A DNA stretch of 64,000 bases from Tricholoma matsutake. Its lineage: Eukaryota > Basidiomycota > Agaricomycetes > Agaricales > Tricholomataceae. A program made the translations under genes and the position numbers. Location: positions 13,834,337 to 13,898,336 of the forward strand of contig AP026538.1 of NCBI GenBank assembly GCA_026075535.2. Direction: 5' to 3'. The notes below the pieces were generated by a model that ran no database searches, was not told where the DNA came from, and worked only from the letters and a program-made list of their open reading frames with translations. This document shows positions 43,613 to 55,912 of the stretch, piece by piece; the stretch's first letter is position 1; every line of letters starts with the position of its first letter.

Positions 43613-46600
43613 TTAAGCAGGTAATGGACTGGGTTTCTGTGGGTAGCAGATGTGAAAGTCCACAAGGAGTTCTTGGGTGTGGTCAAGTTCCATAACAGGT
43701 AGCCAGGAGGTTTCTTCATCAGTTCCCTGGTAACCTTCCCATCGGACGAGGTAGAGAATCTTGCAGCGACATTGATTGTCAACCTTGGAGTCGAGGACTT
43801 CAGTGATCTCATACTCGAGCTCATCGTCAATGGTGATTGGAGGAGGTGGAGGTTGTGCTTGATTTGGAATTGTGTTCGGGAAGTGTTTTTCAAGTTGGGA
43901 GACATGGAAAACAGGGTGGATGGCCCGCATGTGGTCCAGAAGCCGCAGGGTGACTGAGTGAGTTCCCGGGCAGGCGATGATTTCAAAGGTGATGATTTCG
44001 AAGGGACCATGGTTCTTTTCGGAAAGTTTCTTGGAGGGATTGGTGGTGCAGATATTTTCTGCAGTAATGTAGGCAGAGTCACCAATGTTGAAGTCAGGTG
44101 CGGGTGCCCGATGTTTGTCCACAGGGCCTTGATAATGTTCTTGAGTGGCCGCAAGCTGTTTCCAAAGTTCCTGATGAAGGTCGTCTAAGTCGATGAACTT
44201 GCGGGTGCATTGTGAGGCTAAGTCATGTTCAGGGAAGATGGAAATATTCGGGTGGTAGCCTTTGTTGGCAAAGAAAGGGGATATGCCTGTAGAGGCGGAG
44301 GGAGCATTGTTGTAGGCAAATTCGCCCAAGGGTAAGAGGTGAGACCAGTCGTCCTGCTGATAGTTGCAGAAGATCCAGAGGTACTGCTCCAAGGTCTGAT
44401 TAAGTTGTTCTGTCTGACCATCACCTTGCGGGTGATAACTGGAAGTGAAGTGGATCTGCATGTCAAGTGTTTTTCTGAGGGAGCAGAAAAAATGGGAGAC
44501 AAACTCAGATCCCCGGTCGCAAGTGATGTGTGATGGAACACCATGCTTGGAGAAGACATGGAGGATGAACAGGTTGGCTAATTCTTGGGCTGTGATTTCA
44601 TTGACAGTTGGGATGAAGATGCCTTGTTTTGTGAGGTGGTCAACGATGACCAGGATAGCTGTGTGGCCATCGGAGTCGGGTAGTTGTTCAATGAAATCCA
44701 TGGAGATTGAGTTCCAAGGTCATTCCGGGACTGGAAGTTGCTTTAGAACCCATAGGGTTTGTGTCGAGGTGATTTGGATCGTTTGCAAGTGGTACAGGAT
44801 ATGCAGAATTCCTGCACGACAGTGTGGAGGTTTGGCCAGACATATTCCCGATGGACAAGCTGCTGGGTCTTGTTTTGTCCAAAGTGGCCAGAGAGGATAT
44901 GATTGTGTTTGTACTGAAGGACCTTGAGGCAGAGATCCACGATGTCCGGAACATAAATCTGGTCGAAGTGGCAGAGAAGACCTGCCTCATCTATGGTCCA
45001 GTTGGGGTCGACAGGTGTTGGAAGGTTTGCAGATGATAGGGGGTCAAGGGGTAAGGAGGTGCAGATGTCGTGGTGAAGTTTCTCAACATCCATGATTACT
45101 GCTTGTTGAAGGATAGGTGTTGCAAGGTAGGTGGTGTGAAGGGAAGAGGTGAGTTGTTCCTGTGTGAATACAGGTCGGAAGTTGGTCGGGTTTATGGAGG
45201 CAAAGTCACTATTTCCCCCTTTGCGGTAGACATCCCAATGTCTTGTGAGTGTGTCTGGCTTGGCCCCTAATTTTCCAGGGCGAAAGTGGATAATGAGATT
45301 GAACTGTGAGAGGGAGGTACTCGGACCATCTGGCCTGACAGCGGGTGAGCAATTTAGTAGTGCTGAAGTACTCCAGATTTTTGTGGTCCATGACCACATC
45401 AATCGGGTTTGCAGAACCCTCAAAATATTGCCACCAATGCTTGAAGGCTTCAAAGATAGCCAGAAGTTCCTTGTCATGTGTATCATAATTTAGTTTGGTG
45501 GGATTAAAGGAGTGGGAATGGAAGGCGACCAGATGGATTTCTCCATCCACAGTGTAAACCAAAAGGATAGCCGCTAGGGCGGGGTCAGAAGCATCGGTCT
45601 TGAGTACCATTTGGGAGTCAGGTACCCATTGAGTTAAGACGGGGGCATGAGTGAATTCTTGTTTGAGTGTTTCAAAAGTGTTGCGGCACTTCTTGTTGAA
45701 GTCCCAGGGTGTGGATTTCCGCATCAAGCAGGTGAGTGGAATGACAATGTTGGAGTAGCTGTTGATGAAACGGCAGTAATAATTGCAGAAGCCTAAGAAG
45801 GATTGTATATCCTTGACTTTCCTAGGCTCAGGCCAGTCAAGCACAGTTTTGACTTTATCCTCTGACATCCATAGTCCATCTGGTGAAAGAATGAAACCTA
45901 GATATTCAATGGTGTCTTTGTGGAACTCACATTTCTGCAGTGAAGCATAAAGTCCATTCTTCCAGAGTCTCCAAAGAACTTCCTTGACGTGAGCTCCATG
46001 CTGCAACTTGTCATTGGAATAGATTAGGATGTTGTCAAGGTAGACGATGACACAGACATCCAGCATGTCGCTGAAGATGTCGTTCATAAAACACTGGAAG
46101 GCTGCAGGTGCATCAGTCAGCCCGAATGGAACTACCAACCACTCGAAGGATCCATAGTGGGTGCAGAAAGTAGTTTTCCATTCATCACCATCTGCAATGC
46201 AGACTAGATGATAAGTGTGCTGCAAGTCTATCTTGGTAAACAAGTGGGCTTTTCAGGGGGAGTCGAGGAGGTTGGAAATGAGCGGAAGTGGGTAGCAGTC
46301 CTTCTTCATAAGATGGTTGAGGCCTCAGTAGTTGACGCAAAGTTGTAGGCTGCCATCTTTCTTGATGAAGAGAATAGGAGCACCATGCAGGGATTTAGAG
46401 GGGCGGATGAAACCTGAGCAGACGTTTTCATCAATGAAGACTCGTAAGGCTTCTAATTCAGAGGGAGAGAGGGAATACATGCGACCCAGAGGAGGGGGAG
46501 CATTATCCTCTGTCTCTATCTTGAGGTCGTAAGGGCGATGTGGAGGAAGGGTGTCTGCCTTTGTCTTATCAAAGACATCAGTGAATTCATGATACTCGGC

Positions 46601-47330
46601 AGGAATGTCAGATAAATCTGGCGGGAGTGAAGATTGAGCAGAGCAGGCAGATAACCCTTCTGGAGCAAAGATCATCTGGAAAGCTACTGCCCCAGGAAGT
46701 TTGCTAGTGCATGCATACATGGCAGCATTGATGAACGAAATGTCGGGAGGAGAAAACTTAGGTGGAACGGGGGGTTCTAAAGGTGGGGGTGAACCGTGGG
46801 TATCTACTGGAAGGTTCGGAGACAAAGGTGACATCTGGGGTGCTGGACCTCTATGATCTGCAGAGCAGAAAGCGATTTGGCTTGAAGACCAGTCAATCAA
46901 CAGATTGTATTGCTTCAGCCAGTTATGACCAAGTACAGCAGAACAGGAAGAGTCTAGCGAGGTTACATAAAATGACAGATTGAACACTTCACTGGTAGGG
47001 AAGGTGACCAGAAGTTGGACAACTTGAGTTATGGTGGAGTTGCAAGATCCATCAAAGAGCTGTAATCCAATCAGGTTAATGGATTTTGTGCTGAGTTGGT
47101 TATCCAACACAAAGGAGGAATCGAGGAAGCAATGGGAGGAACCAGAATCAATAAGAGTTCGGACAGGAGTGGATTTGTCGGGAATGGTTAAAAGAGTAGT
47201 CAGGGAGTCAGGGTCGGAAAGAGCGGACACGTTGAGATGAACGTAGGCAGCCAAGTGGGTAAGGTCAATGCAACCCCCAGCCCCAATGGCTGTTTCCTGA
47301 GGGTTGTGGACTATTTTTCTGAGTCCGTAG
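43613..47330 (-). pseudogene. pol: gypsy pol (protease-RT-RNase H-integrase-chromodomain), broken
   Basis: Protease: TLIDSGSSHCFLD (about 47,150). Reverse transcriptase: SKSLHGAPILFIKKDG, FGLTDAPAAFQCFMNDIF and VYLDNILIYS, in which the usual second Asp of YxDD is Asn. RNase H: LKTDASDPALAAIL and LNYDTHDKELLAI. Integrase: zinc region HILSGHFGQ...CTTCKRSK; core Asp in LVIVDHLTKQ, Asp in HITCDRGSEF and Glu in QTEQLNQTLEQ. Chromodomain: YEITEVLDSKV, YLVRWEGY and TSWLPVMEL before the stop at 43613. Breaks are TGA at 46325-46327, 46253-46255 and 44720-44722, and frame changes near 45,290 and 44,745. Several TGA sites are Arg in this family. The chromodomain would have directed integration to marked chromatin. 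Confidence 0.85.
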
Positions 47331-48696
47331 TGTTGGGAATGACAGCAGATGCATGGGCTTTTGCAGCTTTGGATTTTGGGCAGTTTCCTGCTATGTGTTC
47401 CTCACCACAGTAGAGACAAAGTCATTCTCTCATGCGACATTCTCGTTCCTCCCCAGTAAGCTTGCTGTTCTTCCCCAACTTATCGGAGATGGATGACTTG
47501 GGCTTGTCCCGGGGAGTGTTCTTTGTCATGGAAGACTGCTGGTTGGAGGTGTTACTGGAGGCAGAGTTTGAAGAGGTTTGGTTTGTTGATGGGGAAGGAC
47601 TTTTGGAAGTGTCCTTCCAACTAGAGTTAGTGATGTTACTGGAATTCTTTGTTTCAAAACAGGATTCATCTTCTTGCATCCAGTAGATGTTGTCGCTGTC
47701 CTGCACTTTCAGGTGCAGCTCTGCAAGAGTATCGGGTTTACCACCCTGGAGAACTTCTATGCGAAGTCGGAGTGGGAGACCGCGGAAATAGCAGTCACAA
47801 AGGGCTGCTTCATTCCAGTTGACCCTGGAAGCTAATTCCCAAAAGTCAACATTATATTTTGATACGACCACCTTTCTTCATTGCTAAGTCAGAGAGAGCT
47901 TTTTCTGCATCTCTGACTGGGTCATGCGGGCCGAAGTTGCTTTCCAGCTCGGCAAGGAAAGCTTTGTAGTCCCACATCCAGTGTGCAGAATCTGTCTGGT
48001 CATTAAGACCAGGCTCAAACCAACTGAGAGCTGATTCCTTAAGATAAGAAAGGATGAATATGATCTTTTTCTCATCAGAGGAAAATATGTGCAGACAGTC
48101 GCAGAAATGAAGATTGCAGGAGACTAGGAAGTCTCTAAGTTTCTTTGGATTGGCGCCGTCGAAAGTGTTGGGGTCGCAAACTTTGGTTTTTTCGGTCTTG
48201 GGTGCGTTGTTCTGACGAAGGGTGCAGATACTCTCCGAGAGGTTGTAAAGGACATCTATGAACCTATCCCCTGGATCAGGGTTTTCCACTGTGGGAGGTT
48301 GATATCTGGATCATTGGGATTGGGGTCACCCCCAGGGCCGTCAGGACCACTAGGGTCATTGGGTCCACTGGGGGGTCTGTCCTCTAGACCAGGATCTTCC
48401 AACCCAAAGTGTTCAGGCTGGTTGATGCCCCCTATGTACTCAAGGGGAGTTCTGGATCAAAAACCTTCTGGGTTGGTGGAAGGGTGCGGGGCACAGGTGG
48501 ACATGAGATTGGCACTGATTGAGGGGGCTCCTGAGCCGATTTCTTGGAAGATGTTTGAGGGTCTGGAAGACACTCCAAAAGTAGTGGTGGGTCGAGGGTC
48601 AGGAAGGATGGATTGCTGAATTGCAGAGATCCCAGGAATAGTACTGGCACATTGGGAATTTCTGGTTGTGCACTGGTGGGTCTTGGTAGGGGTCAT
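47331..48696 (-). pseudogene. gag: gypsy gag, broken
   Basis: It likely begins MTPTKTHQCTTRNS at 48696. The recognisable core has FDGANPKKLRDFLVSCNLHF, ILSYLKESALSWFEP and LESNFGPHDPVRDAE, and, after a frame change near 47,865, SKYNVDFWELAS and LPLRLRIEVLQGG. A Ser/Asn-rich linker leads to a zinc knuckle CLYCGEEHIAGNC, one residue shorter than the usual C-x2-C-x4-H-x4-C. TGA at 47422-47424 lies just before the knuckle where Arg is common. A run of A's near 47,315 marks the switch to the pol frame. Confidence 0.75.
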
Positions 48697-49423
48697 AGAG
48701 AGGAATGAGATGAGTGAAGTGTGAGTTCATATATACTGTTAAGAACTGATCCTAGAAGGCACATCAGAATCCGATTGGACCCTGCAGGTGATGATAGCGG
48801 AAGGTTGTCAGGTCATGGCGGATTCTGTGGAGGGGAAAGGACTTGGCTTCAGCTTGTAAGAAGCTGCACCCTTCACCTCGTCTGGTGTCCTAATTTCAAG
48901 ATGAAGGTTTGGAGGTAGAAGCAGGGAAGTGCAGGTAAATGCCGGAGGGAGTACAGAGGGACTTGGGTTAAGTTTGGATGAGACCAGAACTTCAGAGGGA
49001 GACTAGAGGTGGAGTCGAATGGAGTTCAGACTCTTAGAGGACTGAGGTAGGAGTAGAATGAGATTTAGATTGGCAGGTTAAAGTCGAGTCTATGTTGATA
49101 TACAAACTGAGGAATACAAGGTGAAACTAACTAAGCTTAAATACTGTAGTCCAGAATAAAGGCAGAACAGAAATGAAGACTGTGGCAGTGTTTCGACTGC
49201 ATAGATAAATTACCTAGCGGGAGCCACACAGGAATCCATAGTTGAATTTGCAATAGAGACGGCAGCCATGGGTGCTGTACAAGGTGGCCTGGTGCACAGC
49301 AGTGTGGGCAGTGCAAGGCAGCTGGGAACAAAAGTGGGAGGAGTAGACGAATGTTGGGTTTGATGTGCTGAAAAGGGTCAGATGGATGCAGGTTCCGATT
49401 GGGCAAGGAACAGTTCTTGACAA
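48697..49423. other. no gene supported; probable leader/LTR remnant of the gypsy element
   Basis: gtggagtc and gagactagagg-like words are loosely repeated. No direct repeat of this sequence was found beyond the pol end. Confidence 0.3.
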
Positions 49424-50128
49424 CATCTTTTTATATAAAATAAAGAAACTACCTAAAAAGGCTAGAGAACATGAGGCAAACATGTGGAAAACTCAAGGCA
49501 AAAGACAAGAGAAGTATATCAGAACAATAAAGCGAGACTAGAAAGGGTGAATATAACACATGATGAAGAAATGATAAGAAAGAATAGCTAAAAGCAGACT
49601 GTCCTTGTTATAAATTGCATAAAACATCGGAAACTGCTTTGAGCAGATTGTATGCATGCACATGCAGTTGAAATGTGTTCAATATACTCGAGATAGTGTG
49701 CCATGTGTCCAACATGCATCCAAAGATCATTCAAATAGGAAACACTGTGTCCGAAGATGTTTTTTGAGGTTTGAAGATTTTCAAAGATTTTCGAAGTTTC
49801 TTCAGACTTTGTTCATGGCCCGAAATCGGTGCGATATTGCTCGAGACTGGTTCAGAACTCATCGACGATGTTCCAAGTGTATATTCTGAGCTGTCCAAAG
49901 GTCGGGGGAACTGTATTATGGTGGCTGAAGGCATGCAAAGAATTTCAAGGTGTTGCAAAGAATTTCGAAGCATTTTCGTGACTTTGTTGAGTTTCGTAGA
50001 GGTTCACAGAACTTTGGAGGGGTTCATATGGGTTCGTAGAGCTTTGTAGAGGTCTGTAGAACTTGATAGAGCTTTGACAATGATTGTAGATGTGTTTTCC
50101 GAGCTTGAACGACAAGGTGGACCTATCA
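49424..50128 (-). repeat. LTR-like repeat, inverted copy
   Basis: It is the reverse complement, with scattered changes, of 50907-51592. On its own strand it starts TGATAGGTCC and includes runs of agttctac/cctctaca words and the tatataaaaag box. An LTR-derived open frame seen on both copies is not a gene. Confidence 0.75.
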
Positions 50129-50906
50129 CCATACCTGCAAGTGCAGGTTTTTACCATGGTGTTTAGTCAAGCACTGCAGTGAAACTGTCTACCACCCCCT
50201 GATACTGTGGGGTTTCCCCGTGGTTCCTTCACACTGTGCACATCCAGCTCTACCCCTTCTCTATCAAAAGAAGCCCCTGTTACATAGCAGCAAGCTATTG
50301 CTGGCTGGCTGGCTCACAGGGGCTGCAGGGGAGATGGAAGTAGGGGCAGGAGAATGAGGCACAATAGAGGGAAGGGGGGTCAGGTGGGTGCAGTGTCATC
50401 AATGTCCACTGTTGGCATTCCTCCTGCAACCCATCCCATGAGCAGTTGCTTGAGGGGCTGGTATATTGTCTATTGTCATTGTCATCCATAGCATCCACGA
50501 TCCACCCTGCAAGCAGCTGCTTGCAGGGCTGGGAAAGCTAGCTGTCATTCTTGGCAGCATGGCTGTCACCATCTGCTGTGCACACTTGTGATCCACCCTA
50601 TGAACAGTGGCTCGTAGGCATGGGGCTGCTTTGGGGTGTGTGTGCCATCATTTGGTGTGTCATCTCCCTTTGTCATCATCATCTGCTTTGGGTGGGGTTT
50701 GGGTGGGTTAGTGACGTGGCACATTTACAGGGGCAGTGGGGTTGCTCACTTGGTGGGTATCCCCCTCCACAGGTCTCCCGACCTCCCTCTGCTGACTCCC
50801 ACTGATTATAGAGACCCTCACAAAAACATGTTATGATTCCCCTTATGGCTCCCAAGTGGCCATATCTTCAATCCACCCATGAATCCACGAGGATTCACAT
50901 TGCCGC
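50129..50906. repeat. low-complexity spacer with GAGC hairpins; no gene
   Basis: Hairpins of the form ccaccc(t)gcaagcagctgcttgcaggg lie at about 50,440, 50,510 and 50,600. 50,845-50,905 matches the block repeated at 5.2-6.6 kb. Confidence 0.6.
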
Positions 50907-52150
50907 TGATAGGTCCACCCCTTGTCATTCAAGCTTGGAAAACACACCTATGATCATTGTCAAAGCTCTATGAAGTTCTACAGACCTCTACAAAGCTCCT
51001 CAAACCCCTACAAACCCCTCCAAAGTTCTGTGAACCTCTACGAAACTCTACAAAGTCACGAAAATGCTTTGAAATTCTTTGCATGCCTTCGGCCACCATA
51101 ATACAATTCCCCCGACCTTTGGACAGCTCAGAATATACACCTGTAACATCTTTGATGAGTTCCAAACCAGTCTCGAGCAATATTGCACCGATTTCGGTCC
51201 ATGAACGAAGTCTGAAGAAACTTCGAAAATCTTTGAAAATCTTCAAACCTCAAAAAACATCTTTGGACACAGTGTTTCCTATTTGAACAATCTTCGGATG
51301 CATGTTGGACACATGGCACACTATCTCGAGTATATTGAACACATTTCGACTGCATGTGCATGCATACAATCCACTCAAAGCAGTTTCCGATGTTTTATGC
51401 AATTTATAACAAGGACAGTCCACTTTTAGCTATTCTTTTTTATTATTTCTTCATCATGTGTTATATTCACCCTTTCTAGTCTCGCTTTATTGTTCTGATA
51501 TACTTCTATTGTCTTTTGCCTCGAGTTTTCCACATGTTTGCCTCATGTTCTCTAGCCTTTTTAGGTAGTTTCTTTATTTTATATAAAAAGATGTACTAGA
51601 TACAAAGAAAAACAAGAAAGTCATCGTCTTCCTCCCAGATCACAGTAATTTGAGAGTTCAGTTTAGTCTTATTCAGTCCGAAGTTTGGTGTTTTATGCTA
51701 AACTTCTTTGAAAAAACCTCGAAAAATATTGCAACCCCTCGAAAAATATTGCAACATCTCGAAAATATTGCAACATCTCGAAAATATTGCAACATCTTGA
51801 AAATATTGCAACATCTCGAAAATATTGCAACATCTTGAAAATATTGCAACATCTCGAAAATATCATGACATCTTGAAAATCCTCGCATTATGCTATTTTC
51901 ACCCTCGTTTCCCTCGATTTGCCTTTGCTTCTCTTATACTACTCGTCTAGTCCCCCGATCTTGCATCCGAACATATTTGCACACTCCAAATTCATCGATC
52001 TAGCCATAAAATTCCTCAAAATTCCTCAAAAGTCCTCGAAACACATTCTTTTAGCTTTGAATTGCTTCGACAAGCAGTCCTTTTATGACTATTTGATGGT
52101 CGATCTGACAGGTGACATCTAGAGGGCCTCGCATCCTTCCTCTGGCTTGT
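50907..52150 (+). repeat. Ty3/gypsy-type LTR, near-complete
   Basis: It starts TGATAGGTCC. A TATA box atataaaaag lies at 51581-51590, followed by aaaacaagaaagtcatcgtc and a leader with a 19-20 bp satellite (51719-51885). It ends before gtgttataccattc at about 52,150. The part from 51,420 is almost identical to 63,540-64,000, and its end resembles the LTR before the gag fragment at 36.2 kb. It appears to be a solo LTR. Confidence 0.65.
51719..51885. repeat. 19-20 bp satellite (tcgaaaatattgcaacatc), about nine copies
   Basis: Units alternate between atctcg and atcttg junctions. The array lies inside the LTR-like repeat and is absent from the copy at 63.8 kb, so it expanded after the copies separated. 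Confidence 0.9.
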
Positions 52151-52464
52151 GTTATACCATTCAAAGCCATTTAGTAGGTTTTGTTTGGGTTTCTGGGTTG
52201 AGCATCATCAATGGTCCCCAAATGGGTGTGGTGTGCACAGGTACAGGTGCAGTAAGCTCCAAATCCACCTGTGGGTTTACCCATGTCCCACCTGAGCACT
52301 GGTGGAGGGTGAAAGAGGGGAGGAGGAGGAGAGGGTCTCACAGCCATCTAAAACACTTGAGACCCTAAATGATGCATTCATTTGAACACTTCGGACCTCA
52401 AATGATGTGTTAGAATGCAAACATACTTACAAAGTTCATAAAACATAGTCATATTCATAAAGGC

Positions 52465-53435
52465 ATTCTAATATAGAGTGAGAGCAATCATAACTACCAT
52501 GAACTTACTAAATACCATACTATGTGTGAGTAGTTGAGATAGGTGCGGTGCTTGAGAGTAAGCTGGAGTGAAATTTAGTGATTCAAGTCTGAAAGATAAA
52601 AATAAAATGGTACCAATTGGCACTTCTTGTATGCTTTGTTCTCCTTGACACCTTGACAAACACTGCCTTTCTCTTTTGCCTCCTTCCCTGCAAGCTTCTT
52701 CATATAACCCCACACGAAATTGTGATATAATTTCTCAAGGATGGGTCTATTCTGGAGGTAAGCAAGATTTGGAGTGAGATGTTGGTAAGCAAATGTAGTA
52801 GCAGCCTGCTCACAAGTCCAGATAGTGATTGACTCAAGGGCTCCATTATACAACAAGGTGTGTGCCACCAAGAAGATCAGGACACCATGCCAGTAGACCA
52901 AATGAGTGAAAAGATCAATCTAAGATCATGCTCTGGGATGTGAGCAATATTGAGGGGGATATTTGAGTCTGGCACCAGATTGCATCACCTGCAAAGCTCT
53001 GTGATCACATCAAGTGCCACTGTATCTGTTGCTTGAAACCAAGCATTGTAGGCATTGCCTTTGAGAAGAGCATTTATTTCACCAGCAGAGGTGAAACATT
53101 GTAAAAAGGTATTCAAGGTATGATTATCAGGAGCCTCAGGAACTGATGTGTTGGTTATGGCACCCATTAGGACATGAAGGTGGGTCTTGAGGGCAAGCTG
53201 GGTTGTACCATCTCAGAGTTCAGGATAAAATTAGAATAGTCAAAGAAACACACACTTTAAGTTGACTTGCATTGTCAGGTATATCTATCTTCTTCAGATG
53301 ATAAGTATCTTCTTTTGCACTCCTCCCCCCTTCCCCAAGAACAAAGCCCTTTGCCCACAGACACTTTAAAGTTGATGATTCAGATGCCTGGGGTCTCTTG
53401 CATCCAGAAGACTTTGATGGGGGGGATGGTGGCAT
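52465..53435 (-). pseudogene. decayed multi-copy basidiomycete gene of unknown function
   Basis: Frames read in order on the minus strand: MPPSPPSKSSGCKRPQ at 53435, then TYHLKKIDIPDNASQLK; a possible intron starting gtgtgtgt; LLKGNAYNAWFQATDTV; and LVYWHGVLIFLVAHTLLYNGALES, LQNRPILEKLYHNFVWGYMKKL and GSVCQGVKENKAYK. The YWHGVLIFL and LYNGALE words are characteristic of a hypothetical family repeated in Agaricomycete genomes. Frame changes and stops lie between the blocks, so it is probably dead. No biochemical role is known to me. Confidence 0.45.
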
Positions 53436-53739
53436 TGCTGGGATAGTAAAGAGGACCTATTGACTGGAAGGTGATGATGATATGTCAATGTAAGACAAAG
53501 AACAAATGTCATGCATGAGGCTTCAGATCAATATGGTCACCTGACTAAATGAGTCTTGACACAATGCAACTTAGATCACCTGATTGAGGGTTCTGAGACA
53601 ACTTTCCTCACAATCTCTTCAAGTCTAATGTACTTTGTACTTTATTCACCACCATCCCACCTTAGACACTCATGTTTATGCAAGTATTTAGCATAATCTT
53701 AGATCTAGTCTTGTAGAGGTCATACAACTGGCATGTATT

Positions 53740-53810
53740 CAGTGCTTAAAAGTCTGGTCCAACTGACCAAAAAAAGACCAGGAACTGAACCAGACCTTAA
53801 GCAATGTAAC
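53740..53810. mobile_element. short hAT-like MITE candidate
   Basis: agtgcttaaaagtctggtcc at the left is mirrored by gaaccagaccttaagcaatg at the right. The ends resemble those of the hAT-like elements at 23.5 and 29.4 kb. No clear 8-bp duplication was seen. Confidence 0.4.
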
Positions 53811-54856
53811 CAGACTTTCAGTCCTGGTTCGACCACTTCTTGAAGCAGTCTGGTCCTCAGTTTTCATTCTTGTCAACACTATATATAGTGTTAGTTGGCA
53901 TGCATGTTGAAGTTATCTTGCTGAGGCGATGTGTTGGAAGTGACCAACTGAGAGGATGAAGGTTTGGGTTCTGTTGCTGGATTGATGGTGAATTGCCCTC
54001 CAACCGACTCAGAGCCATGTGGCGGTACCCAACCCATGGGAGTTGTACATCAGAAGATCTGAAGCCTCTTGCAAATGACCATTGTGCATGTTCCAAGTTC
54101 TATTTATAGAATGAGGCTATTACCCAATTCGACCTGAAGTACCGTGGGAGAAATTCCACCCAGACGTTGCAGCAAATGCTGGCCTTTGGTTTCGACTTCC
54201 AGGTGTAGTTCCTTGCAGCATACTATGTAATATGTTGAGGAGTGAAGGCATTTTTTCATATATTTGTACTGAAGAAAGGTCCTCCAATGTTTCCTGCTGC
54301 TGGAGTATGATGGGGAAGAATGTGTTGGCCAATGTACCTGTGCAATCTGATCAAATTTAGCTTGTGTGTTTAACTGCCAGTATCCTCTGTTCAGACCTCC
54401 CCAACAAATGACGATATGTAGGTCCAAATGATCATTGTGGAGAACAATGTTAGCGTAATCTGATTTGATTATTGTGGGAACGGGGATGAACCTTATAAGT
54501 TTTCACACCATGAATTTCATGTTTGCCATCAACCCTCACATTCATCATGCATTCCTTCATTACTGTCTGGCTATATGCCCTTGCACTCTTGCCTGTTCTG
54601 TCTTTTGCTTTCATCTGCTGTAGCCTGTTGTTATTCTGCTTGTCGGTGAGTATCTTCCACCCAGCCCCACAGTGATCACCTATGTCACAGTGGATTTTTT
54701 TCTAGATTCATAATGGCATTGCCACCTACCTATCCTTTGAGTTCTATGGAAAGTTGCAGGACTCAGGTGTGTCATCATTGCCTTCAGATATCTAATCTCA
54801 TCATCTAATCATGTTTGTTCATTATGTGTTCTAGTATAGTTTGGTTCTGTATACTT
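53811..54856. other. no gene supported
   Basis: Two minus-strand frames (53857-54096 and 54104-54427) have unbiased composition and no recognisable motif. A pyrimidine-rich, intron-like stretch lies at 54,560-54,640. Confidence 0.35.
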
Positions 54857-55260
54857 CCTGCATGTCTACCCATGTTAGTGTGTGTCTCTGTCTGGATCCC
54901 AGTTTCTATCCTGGGTGTGAATTGCCAGTACCTCCTGTCCTTGCAGCTTTGCTGCATAAATCCATATATGTCCATGTCTTGTCTGAACACATTAACGTGT
55001 GTCCCCATCCTGATGCTGTTGTTGATCCTGATTGTGATGGATTATTGGCACCTCTTGTCTCCTGCATGTCTACCCATGTTAGCATGTGTCCCTGTCCAAA
55101 TCCCAGTTTCTATCCTGGGTGTGGATTGCCAGTCCTCACAGCTTTGCTGCATAGATCCATATATGTCCATGTCTTGTCTGAACATGTTAACGTGTGTCCC
55201 CATCCTGATGCTGTTGTTGATCCTGATTGTGATGGATTATCGGCACCTCTTGTCTTTGCA
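54857..55260. repeat. 204-bp direct duplication
   Basis: The block starting cctgcatgtctacccatgtt at 54857 recurs at 55061 with a few substitutions and a small deletion. The long open frame over it merely repeats itself and is not taken as a gene. Confidence 0.85.
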
Positions 55261-55912
55261 GCCCCGCTGTATCAGTCCATACCTATGGATGGCTCATTTG
55301 TTTTTGTTCATGTCTATGCTATCCCCTATGACTCATATATGCTGGTCTTGATTGGCAGAATCCTCAGATTCATGGTTGATATTTTGAGACCTTCATTTGC
55401 ACTCTGCATCGTGTTATGATGCTCCTGACCAAAACATGTAGGGTGGCCCCTTTCCAATGCAATAGCTCTCTTTGCCTTCTCTGCACAAATTTATTTGATA
55501 TATTTTTGTACATGTATTCCATGCCATTCTGCTCTCCTTGCCTACTTTCCCACCTCAGTTTGTTGTTCAATTTCAGGTGCTTGATGTTGAAACATGACTT
55601 CTTCGCGTGACTTTCTTTCCTTCTCACTCATCCGAAAACACTGTCATCCAGGCTCATTAGACTCCTTTCCACTGCTGATAACCATCAACTTCATATGAAT
55701 GTTCTATCTTTGTTTTGGTGTGACCTACCAAGGTTGCTGTCACTTTCATGGCTACTTCTTTTTATTGATTTATCCAATTCTTTCTGTGGTTACCAGGGGC
55801 CCACCTATTCAGTTTGTAGTCGGCTTTCTTCATTCGAGTGCAAGTTCCAGTGGTTGCAGAGTCCTGCTTTGCCAAATGGGTCAAGCGAGTCACCCAATGA
55901 TTATGGGTTGGG
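55261..55912. other. probable 5' part of the Helitron or its flank; no separate gene supported
   Basis: A frame ending RGHQHMQY continues across the start of the Helitron frame in another phase. The stretch is intron-like in places (pyrimidine runs, gtgacc...ccag) and I could not place an element terminus. Confidence 0.3.

Larger units (their letters stand above)
43613..48696 (-). mobile_element. decayed chromodomain Ty3/gypsy retrotransposon, LTRs not found
   Basis: Gag, protease, reverse transcriptase, RNase H, integrase and a C-terminal chromodomain follow in chromovirus order. All carry stops or frame changes. I could not find a repeat pair flanking the coding part, so the LTRs have probably been lost or diverged beyond recognition by eye. 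Confidence 0.85.

Noticed and set aside
49731..51361. Matching 70-92 codon frames in the two LTR-like copies
   Set aside because: They are present because the DNA is duplicated and inverted; the frames are broken differently in each copy and carry no motifs.
54815..55351. 178-codon open frame
   Set aside because: It lies across a 204-bp direct duplication and repeats its own sequence; composition is Leu/Cys/Met-rich without motifs.
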